NCBI RefSeq assembly: GCF_000227135.1
Contig: NC_018263.1
Coordinates: 487,601-551,600, forward strand
Length of the DNA: 64,000 bases
Source of the DNA: Leishmania donovani
Taxonomy: Eukaryota > Euglenozoa > Kinetoplastea > Trypanosomatida > Trypanosomatidae
Reading direction: 5' to 3'
Shown: one piece after another, positions 60,901-64,000 of the stretch
Layout of the letters: every line of letters begins with the position of its first letter
How positions within the stretch are numbered: position 1 is the first letter of the stretch
The notes under the pieces: generated by a model
Database searches by the model: none
The model's input: the letters and a program-made list of their open reading frames with translations, nothing else
Told to the model about the DNA's origin: nothing
Position numbers and translations under genes: made by a program

Positions 60901-62783
60901 CGAGACGCGATGGAAGCCAACGATTTCCTCGACAGAGTTGCAGTATCATTCTTTCGTGTGGACCTGCCAAAAAGCCAATCCCACAGAAACGATGTCGGTC
61001 TGCCGCCCCCGTCGTTCCCGCTTGAGCTCAGTAAGCCGCTTTTGATGCGCTGGCGGGCCTCTTCAATGTAGTCCTGCTGCCGCGCATAGCTCTCTTGCTC
61101 TACAACGAGCTGTGCATGAGAAAGGCACCGCAGATAAATAACTTGCCACAATGACAGCTGCCGCTCCATCGACTTCAACCGCTTCTCCTCCAATGCGCTC
61201 AAGGGCGGGGCCCAGATGACCCCCTTGGCGCGCTTCCAGTACTCGGTGTAGACTCTACGCAGCTGCCCGAATTGCACCATCGCCTCCACTACTTCGCACC
61301 GTTTCCATTCGTGCAAGCCGAAGATCTGCCGATGCTGCCGTACATCGTCCAGCACGCACCGTAACGCGAACCGCCACCTCTGCTGCACCGATGGTCGCCA
61401 GGCGGTCGCAGCATCCTGTGACAGACTCACACTATTCGGCTCCGACGCCTGACGAAGGACACGGGTATGCGTTGCATGTCCCCCGGTGGGCCGCAGCAGA
61501 TGCAGACGCTTTCGATATCGCGCGCAAGGCAGGCTTTGCTGATAGTTACGCCACATGGACTCGAGCACCTGCACGACACCAAAGCACACGTCGACTTCGA
61601 TGCTGTCAGCAGTCGTCACCCTCAGCTCTGTGGAGCTCGCCGACAGTATCGGCATCTCCTCCACAATCGCGTTTTTGGACACACACCCGGGCGGTACCAA
61701 CTTTGCCTGCAGCTGGAGTGTCTGGACACGCAGTATTGCCGCGGAGAGCGCCCAGCGCGACGCGTACGTGTCGTATGCAGCCGCGCAAGACGCTGGCTCA
61801 CTTGCAGCGCTGGACGCCGGACCGTTTCCGCTCTCTCTTGCGCTACCGAATACCCCGCGAGGACTCTGTCGGATAGCGTGAACGCTGACAACTACCTCTG
61901 ACAGTGCAATCTTCTTGCACAGCGGCGTGAGAAGTTCCTTGTTGAACACATCCTTGAACTTCTCGTCGGCCGTGGTGAGCTGCACCTGCTTTACAAAGAC
62001 GCAGAACGCAGACGCGCAGGAGGGGTGCAGGCCCTCGTAGTCGAACTCACAGCGCATGGAAACGTCCTGCAAGTTCACCCTTACGTTGCGCACTGCAATC
62101 TGGCTCAGGCGGTCAAAATCCCACAGCCAGCTAAACCATGACGCACCAGATGCGCGGCTCGTGCCCGCAATTGCGGGCCCATCTCCTCGTTTCACATGTC
62201 TCGATTCCATGCTCGCTGTCATATTTGACGATGTCTCACTCACCGTTTCCTCTGCCCCTTCGCGAGAAAGGCGATGACGCTCCTTTTCGTACCGCTCGAG
62301 CTGCCGTTGCTTGATTGCCTGCTCCCGCTCCTGCTCTTCCCGTGCATTAAAAGGACGCGCGCGTAGAGGACCTAGGACCAGCTCAACCCCTGCAACGTCC
62401 ACCCGCACCGGCTCACTCTCCAGCGAAGCCCATGGTACGGTGATAGCCAGCTGTCGAATAACGCCCTTCACGACCGTGAAGGGCGCAAGTAGCATACGCA
62501 CAGAAAGGGTTGAGCTAGACGAGCCGCCCTCGTGCGACTTTGATGAACCGCTAGGCGTGCCGGCTGCTGCTGATGCGGACGCGCCCGCGTCTTTTGTCTC
62601 AACGCCGCTGCGCTCGCCGTGCAAAAGCGCGGCAATGCGCTCTAGGGCGTCACTGCAAAGCTCCACATTATTCAGCACTACGTTGCCGGACCACAGCGAA
62701 ATCTGCAATTGACTTGCGTTTACATTTTTGATAAAGCGGCTCAGATGCCTCGCCAGCAGCTCTGCAACGTGGCCCTCGAGCAT
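45972..62783 (-). CDS. VPS13-like (chorein domain) bridge-type lipid-transfer protein, 5603 residues
   Basis: VPS13-type proteins form long grooved rods that carry lipids between membranes at contact sites. The chorein N-terminus is clear (MLEGHVAELLARHLSRFIKN, then SQLQISLWSGNVVLNNVEL). Towards the C-terminus, near residues 4190-4245, lies a stretch fitting the adaptor-binding (VAB/SHR) region, with YTVAVGPVWTLWNWTGCRLR. Near 5300-5345 comes the ATG2_C-like segment TKPIRGAREGGVSGFLIGIA, with RPVFGFFRGVSVTSEFYARL after it, then a tail of about 260 residues. Between them are long beta-rich stretches broken by Ser/Ala-rich insertions. The length far exceeds the 3100-4000 residues of yeast and human members. 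The frame reaches a GTG at 62801; the ATG at 62783 fits the family. No stop or frameshift breaks it over 16.8 kb. Which contact site it serves is unknown. Confidence 0.9.
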   Translation of the reverse strand: MLEGHVAELLARHLSRFIKNVNASQLQISLWSGNVVLNNVELCSDALERIAALLHGERSGVETKDAGASASAAAGTPSGSSKSHEGGSSSSTLSVRMLLAPFTVVKGVIRQLAITVPWASLESEPVRVDVAGVELVLGPLRARPFNAREEQEREQAIKQRQLERYEKERHRLSREGAEETVSETSSNMTASMESRHVKRGDGPAIAGTSRASGASWFSWLWDFDRLSQIAVRNVRVNLQDVSMRCEFDYEGLHPSCASAFCVFVKQVQLTTADEKFKDVFNKELLTPLCKKIALSEVVVSVHAIRQSPRGVFGSARESGNGPASSAASEPASCAAAYDTYASRWALSAAILRVQTLQLQAKLVPPGCVSKNAIVEEMPILSASSTELRVTTADSIEVDVCFGVVQVLESMWRNYQQSLPCARYRKRLHLLRPTGGHATHTRVLRQASEPNSVSLSQDAATAWRPSVQQRWRFALRCVLDDVRQHRQIFGLHEWKRCEVVEAMVQFGQLRRVYTEYWKRAKGVIWAPPLSALEEKRLKSMERQLSLWQVIYLRCLSHAQLVVEQESYARQQDYIEEARQRIKSGLLSSSGNDGGGRPTSFLWDWLFGRSTRKNDTATLSRKSLASIASRDGVGVISVPTYRGFCFRDLVALEWDLGRRYTSPHYARLAHPRAPQNRLPELAAENRLYFTLRALFPKLIVRIDPIYWPLTYDSSVPATPSATPLQRVEQRLVAQLRAMELFYTTIPDDRPEKASLSFFLGSASLTFEGALRSVLLQSKQQFREDYVVVKRNAQRTHIRVWVAPQLVICQPTHEWAWWYAEVSAFVHWFRAVQRAFYVSGVPEASPGSMPALAESAQSDLHGTASVGSRMSASSSCTSTPRGQSSQMATGTTVPRASPAPRVLNVTIQSLDVCVPLFARDIECTDLEIFSRQPSAFSSAALPGSLPGTVPRDSTLKCGESQRQLSTEIASGDGDAGDGRPRDEATLQSGDAAPAALWLRTTDSIQSFAVEGDTDGEEYTDSSCSSPSASPDMFARVATERCFLKNETCLVLSVSTTRLWTVAPPTKRYKGTENEYCLCIGDQSKAVRVFCQNGHNTHTPTSSRQLELLSFVAGEVRLNPKELTVLLNKGIDAVADPCAFALVNDALLKPTVLAAADAHGQAVRALTAEVRQAECRWSGTRGAAAPWRLATSTCVELRADSESPPVLREVPLDCARHILSALSAPLFIARSSATTADHAISRGELATGVFGGRVCTVGVCVARLLIRSEANVDLGELVLVAPEHLPPTTEPYREALSALGAEEPRAIELICNFADSQWHAVERSSYDPLPLCPAREKVCPRLLLSIPDITMTTTAGRKLLTIEHLTLVQTCTAPRKPEAALTIQTVSAFCDIVLVELLEVLIGTMCTMRSIKLPPQAAPYVLTGALRSEAADSEMPQSRFFGVLPISVRAHTARFQTPLSTDDVVDAPYVEVTTTIEDALCTLEPLTGGTGRGGKHMHLRFSVPEAMQIADYIGGDPEVRSLISAYPWAACTGDGTAHALHCVVDVTLPGSCVGDTDTSTLPRPGVPPSTTCRATLVGGAIHVYCPFLYFYAAAIKADERIVRLDELARSPLLRHGYTHAPCFADGTPRSRVVGGARASREATTPLPLSVEATISDLDVVLATDAAVPIDMTKPSTFCVVHVEQIVCMLQQITSASPGASATLETQTHASVDTNRVQLLDVLSAPSRDVCLPDVKLRAHRGVLLVPKEDLTGYAYQRGAPDDWAFLVGVHPACAPYPQGTASVHEAASSTASRPSDVTIRMSAQQCRSLVRFFLYNVTRLPIHSTRRTPRVGGDHLQRTSTPPATVTFPMGGPKPLSSLYHGAEAPSHQQAALSPSVTLLLTIPAVSILIDTDDYVAPDRNARQSRMPRTTEEDESEFTAPAAPPPRLPSTRRVSYEVGLRRGGQLYSAAGGCWSTSPVKNGQLSGLELVAREEKLENSTGDADVTETTSTHVLLTIDLVGMAFLERRAGRASSEVDDDARNDAAVVKVAAAVRHAHFRVPHIKWWLLLYSIFAGVCSTQGSRQSSAARTPGKSGSAGTIARFGEAGQHGNEGASGEGSSAFGDHRGTSRGEYMDGDKGASPTRERHLASRQRRSRRLHGTVEITHTEVSFCTVDCANGDRQPLCRLTVPEARLTASPLPALQEGGRAHVNNAGRLYDKFVLEVPHCPELLLLCVSGESDGAAGLESQLSSGSSYASVLRRQSAEAPSTASAAPVVKSSFWRQATAATVTPASKPPLLPARSSEACISLGLVCFSDASSLRSLRYGRCYQVTDLTLHRTSVVQVRLQRMLLDIPAVLLFSLAREVVRQVMETQSIEGMKPHAHAAPRDGRDAESPALTYIGIEAELTDVEVRLSAEAIPPGEPAASCDAGRGPVSWSVAIRSARLTTSVQLQSVLTNTRMPASLIGDGLSRGWRVQIWHMIPQLVVQGVVVSTNSDTQAWRTLPDVRIKVSLPLKRSIICVRGKGATAKDDGLELSSSADESALRWRHSSTANGFQMEPTALTALNGLHYHVLASLHVDVGAVGTAPGHDAASVQVRLSTIFTLISAAARLVALWRQTRRTCESSVAAAVTAGTTSRHAGWWRPGARQRHGLITWYEFELGLSGRRLELIMDTAAATVGEKAASALTNDCALCVSVGGAITVQVDREAGEEAAEPTTVFGIVQRDGGYNETMTECDGRIDNEKAVVGGTHTLFRLRSAPVHVHDGAGNLLLHVSAVAQGGMADAMVADYASAEALLDINAGRVVIHASSLTAASMVCWWKAYRALKQRWESAVTCMRQSSTCPPEATRKPELAMGSEGGCKRCWLQQINVEVRHTELVLAPAARVCAQQAHTTFSPTDVGVGLDAAAALELRCEEVCMYSMLPQPGTAYGTAPIVLARTVSPVLVVTRAQKQRLLVQYRTPFVSIMNGDNHSWALCAFRIAKVVTGTVTALAARAEVTPLHASESDPPTGGAASSWSAWIPRAEVEIHKAELLCFAPHSKRTCSAAPVVCLEARQAVLHCVDSASLIESSSVGTVVGVRMESSAVVSATYSSGPSTEVKAHPLLDDVKTTFVLSSSSQSASDPVEVTLSAAAATEQNAVCLRLPAGDSLEKTVAALWLLARQKVPRRYAQARAAKDSAAPGDRVCCGAGTLWHVRANVPRMLLRCVVASAAMSSSEQTLRHLCSISVDDVRAELRTRRGGNEGDDRRPHAEVWVGSVVGKTVVTDAAEALNEQAMEMPSTFLELRPLVEPSGDRAPGAAPATGGATSTRSNNRAGFSVVQRSLSLSTGGEEHGGAAQDIAADDATALVIRLHALHVHPSMRFLKMLMEHALHPCVAGISAANADASSTHILDDLEHTVLRVGSATAVLPASGALNRHAGRVRVVEVATDWQLCEDLRLGGEGGFQLHFCGSAGRSVITVRGGGAGDEKVQGSAATIFLSLPVGANGEVCPAIRVDPDMTVRFENVRVVVGEEAQAVRRDACVLEAYVELGERSLCLLPPPLVGVSASPSTAATDAQVEKAAARVSQANSGAAANDTAVPQVPTTSLWAVSTMFSVDVAVGFEVSLTAGARRLAATGAAKGRYRFEEKRNAERTLRSEHEGECTIVLHTCLSESGPLTDTPVAATAQMCLTAAENQHRVMLDWGSTLWRLPLGHAHMLIELGRLAQQVLCQTFSPSPPRRPWHPPAAGDGLARGPTRRATTLDVRANVPSWALTLTSDAGSALAILLVDHARLQCSTDMDVSDVALTAEATVSLRDSIELDDESGEHQGATVRYAVERSSVASAPAPMAARVLFSAQPHLYLSFTRFSPGCRSLSVSVQVDSVIATLPLVTAARLLRTSARETDVGKRVFWNDSGVEMEVAESAPHAGAPLRSVSRWRLLAEPGRLLHTSIPASCAVVMLTPVAAPVSDVSSTAGRKDDEGSDGVAVNLEALGDGTVARVSLPGYTSALGALDLIVRKSVRDRLEVVHLTSSVVLANVFYAGPADGSAAAPAAAGIVSVTAHGARLTVPPRSARYVPLPLLRECLTLELDGGAYAPAAKMLTWAMMADAMTLLADQAAGGGGETSGGLGNGAAVSPKSGAAAGFMLYGNMDALGRDRGENDNGHGGTLRAPAFCERVRALDAFTLSFPMLLSPLTTIPVKPLCGDVAGGGVNDATFASAPARQSEVAVSPTENTARNGRVVQLTWRRRCSRMVGPLFSGRLSPREYTVAVGPVWTLWNWTGCRLRLRLRTSRDGVVSSPVKAPQGTSSPQLSLLKSRSSDAVATADVENGACFQWTPTTLDALQGTVFAFFQLMVPSLAGGSTTLPNSPPSMQWWSVAAPISLQEPPPLYIRLQQGSDTTRGAVRIEQHGPSSVVVRCAALLRSALARPVYLRDAEQPQPLLGAGAHGCVLPQQQVPLFYSEYVTTFAPHADRVGFTVATNPVTSTGARNASLHESDAYYLTTPVVAALLSAQELAYCTRFYTVSAVPDARFERSAATLHGKDEKDLGEQCVPAEALSCLWTPEPPTVVQLSSLCRIRNTHAHRTLLAMPFDASAPSNAEGATTALSMVTLIPPGEEREVTEFCRHAKEPEMQFCYCTSGGNAPAHAWSPPVRLLSLATATQPLVLKHTCVSRDLHEVESDAEAEEPRFIMNPVRRRVGEAVALAVEHFRCLTVMSSMTSVSLCVSVALQAAPPLKIVNRLNTTLQFAQCAVTTGSDVAPSPARRGTVTTALCSCAPRPCSYVVAAGTMSYGCWEVPVLELPGLRVTLYSNVRQGFTVSQDVDLLRCAAAPSSGARVGSTDAYVYVSLDNRRRQYTVTVASSRQLEGRMLFQPRRLTQLEVYVHSCTVYVAAMTLPRAGPFARKSLIAQGARGRLRLRRGASSGESANRDTVPLIATDEDVLTFLEEQELDVVLVRLLGFYGSATLTERHLMGSASLALLEVVDCTTVDAAYPVILRVGPRAGSGSATTMAGNTVEPSAEAEQGRASSPILPDVFGGGATLASSTGVPHFKDPSWFALEIQLTRPGQAAAADGVVLLPVPRLRVTVPPIVVRADDDILFTLRATAERLGEEWSPAASSERAVHAAERRGSLFSTRGDAVADSATHLPHRAYIVFVYALQVSPILAEVTYTRSGHWRYNPFKGLAQIPEHLIPSVEDLSISLKEVRLQEVELRWSHSLFGIAKSFLWPLYRTQLLLQSYKVLGSMDVLGNPRALLGSWSRGVWDLVTNSSGQSRWTDTREFLRTTTSSTLHSVGVLARSIGNLAGTSPITVAPRLSCGSSSSDFSGHAVLATSQRRGVLGEVLHEVGGGISDAVTKPIRGAREGGVSGFLIGIAAGVAGLAGRPVFGFFRGVSVTSEFYARLLGGLGELTEHEARHLGLERNYLIVSTSARGAPVSEATEGVEREVSGTSAAGHVNRVPRASLPRDQYILTYAMYDQVFADVPRWRRGDETNVRLAVDRVGIYNTALHTPYAALCTFLSPSEFRNALPCALTALLAGNIISLLARNCTVDSFRGSAGVDQGNDKAPDEPGTGEGQVTRARLAHECERASYIKASLGVRALHTYVTDEVFVHVCSLEEIEASLKETEAQQKYSRALARAICAAGERLLAP

Positions 62784-62810
62784 CTTCTCTCGCTTATGCA
62801 CCGCACCTCG

Positions 62811-62831
62811 TGTGTGTGTGTGTGTGTGTGT
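62811..62831. repeat. (TG)n microsatellite in the VPS13-like 5' UTR region
   Basis: Dinucleotide run between the candidate acceptor and the ATG. Confidence 0.9.
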
Positions 62832-62884
62832 ACGTGTGTATGCTTGTCAGACTCGAGTAACCACAAAAATGGTGGCAAGTTTCG

Positions 62885-62960
62885 CTTAGATGGAGGGAGA
62901 AAATGGGTGGGGAGGGGGGGGTGACAGGAACAGCAGCAGCAGCAGAACAGCAAACGAAAC
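62885..62960 (-). promoter_or_regulatory. Candidate spliced-leader acceptor of the VPS13-like gene
   Basis: On the minus strand a long pyrimidine-rich tract (with cacccccccctccccaccc and tttctccctcc) ends in an AG at about 62886-62885, some 100 bases before the ATG. Confidence 0.45.
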
Positions 62961-63488
62961 AGAAAAAAGGGGGAATGGAAGAACTGGCCAACGAGAGGCG
63001 AGACGCCGTGAGCACGAGAGTGCGTATGCGTGTGTGCGATTATTGGGCAACTGCGTGTTTTCGCTCGATCCTGCTCGTCCTTCGTGCGCAGCCACAGGCA
63101 CGAGGGTGGAGAAGGCTGGCGCACACACGCTCTCAAGATAAAAAAACGATAGAGAAGACTCACTGAGCTCACCACGACGCAGATAACGCACACGGCCGAA
63201 GTGACAGCGACGTAGGGTGTCAGATGGGCAGATAGAGACAAGAGCACAGTAGCAAAAAAGGCAAAAGGACCAAGGAAGAACAGCAACAACAGCAACCCAA
63301 ACAGAAAACGAAAGTGGCGAGGAACAACACACCAAAAAAAAAACAAGAAACCGAAAAAAAAAACTAAAACAAGAAGAGGGAGGGAGAAGAAAACGGAGGT
63401 TGGAAACAGCGAGGGTCACCCACGCACTTCCATCACAATCAGACACTCTAGTTGGCGACTACTGGCGCGCGAGCAAGGAAAAATTATT

Positions 63489-63505
63489 ATATATATATAT
63501 ATATA
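63489..63505. repeat. (TA)n microsatellite
   Basis: Alternating TA run in noncoding DNA. Confidence 0.9.
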
Positions 63506-64000
63506 ATTAGGTATACCAATCAGAGAGGGAGAGAGCGCGGCAGCGTCTGAAAGACACAGATATACGAGCGGAGACCGAGTGCCACGAGCAAGACCACAAT
63601 GCACCGACGTACAAGCGCAGCAGCGACAAAGCTGTAATAAATGAAACGCGGAAACGGAGGAGGGAGGGGTGCAGGGAGACCGTTGACGACGAACGCCCCA
63701 CGTGTACGTCGAGGTAGCGTCGCTGTCTCTCGTAGCCCTCTTTCCTCTACAAGGAGACGGCCCCACCCTACCTATTGTGAGTGGTGCCTCACCCCTCCAC
63801 AAAACGAGAGGAATAATGTGAAAGGGAGCGCCTGCACTGTTGCAGTTGTTTATTCCTCTACCACTAACTATGATGACCTTGCCCCTTTTGAAGACAGCGC
63901 ATTCGCGACGTATGTCGTAGAGTGGTAGGCTGTGCAGCCGAAAGAAAGACCGTCTCACGACCCTTGAGAGTTTTCTCTTCTTTCGTTCCTCTTCGTGCGG

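Larger units (their letters stand above)
62784..64000 (-). other. Upstream flank of the VPS13-like gene to the window edge
   Basis: No gene supported. It contains a (TG)n run at 62811-62831, a CAG run near 62932-62945, many A-runs (63320-63365) and a (TA)n run at 63489-63505. The rest may be the 3' UTR of a gene beyond the window. Confidence 0.55.

Overview
The window looks like a nuclear chromosome segment of a trypanosomatid, most probably Leishmania or a close relative. The genes are intronless and run in long same-strand blocks. The tRNA-Tyr genes carry the 11-nt intron typical of kinetoplastids. There is an amastin-family relic. Intergenic DNA is full of pyrimidine tracts on the sense strand, CA/TG repeats and homopolymers. 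From memory, the adenylate kinase / VCP / EF-1-beta order resembles Leishmania chromosome 36, but this was not checked by search.

Layout: bases 1-6888 carry a plus-strand gene block: the 3' end of an unidentified gene, a membrane J-domain protein, the NatA auxiliary subunit NAA15, and a protein with a PARP-type zinc finger and a PBZ finger. From 13231 to 62783 every gene is on the minus strand: adenylate kinase, VCP/p97, a trypsin-like pseudoprotease with a helical-repeat C-terminus, a 1110-residue KYGPEP-repeat protein, a small zinc-knuckle-like protein, an amastin pseudogene, a CFAP36-like BART/UIM protein, two multi-finger RanBP2-type zinc proteins, EF-1-beta, and a 5603-residue VPS13-like protein. 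The blocks face each other, so 6889-13230 is a convergent strand-switch region where polycistronic transcription should end.

The strand-switch region holds tRNA-Thr(AGU) and tRNA-Tyr(GUA) genes in a 304-bp inverted repeat. Between the arms lies about 730 bp with an odd split minus-strand reading frame. Three N gaps (8323-8421, 9756-9895, 10641-10739) lie here. Two of them are flanked by the same sequence on both sides, as unmerged contig ends would be, so tRNA copy number cannot be trusted. A fourth gap (28708-29160) sits in a very GC-rich block.

The genes are mostly housekeeping or cytoskeletal and not an operon with one task. Shared themes are N-terminal acetylation and translation (NAA15, EF-1-beta, tRNAs), protein quality control (VCP, J-protein, UIM protein), putative organellar RNA binding (the RanBP2-type pair) and lipid transfer (VPS13). 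No CRISPR array, phage or complete mobile element was seen. The most novel-looking parts are the PARP-finger/PBZ protein, the pseudoprotease-repeat fusion, the two zinc-finger arrays and the tRNA inverted repeat with its split frame.
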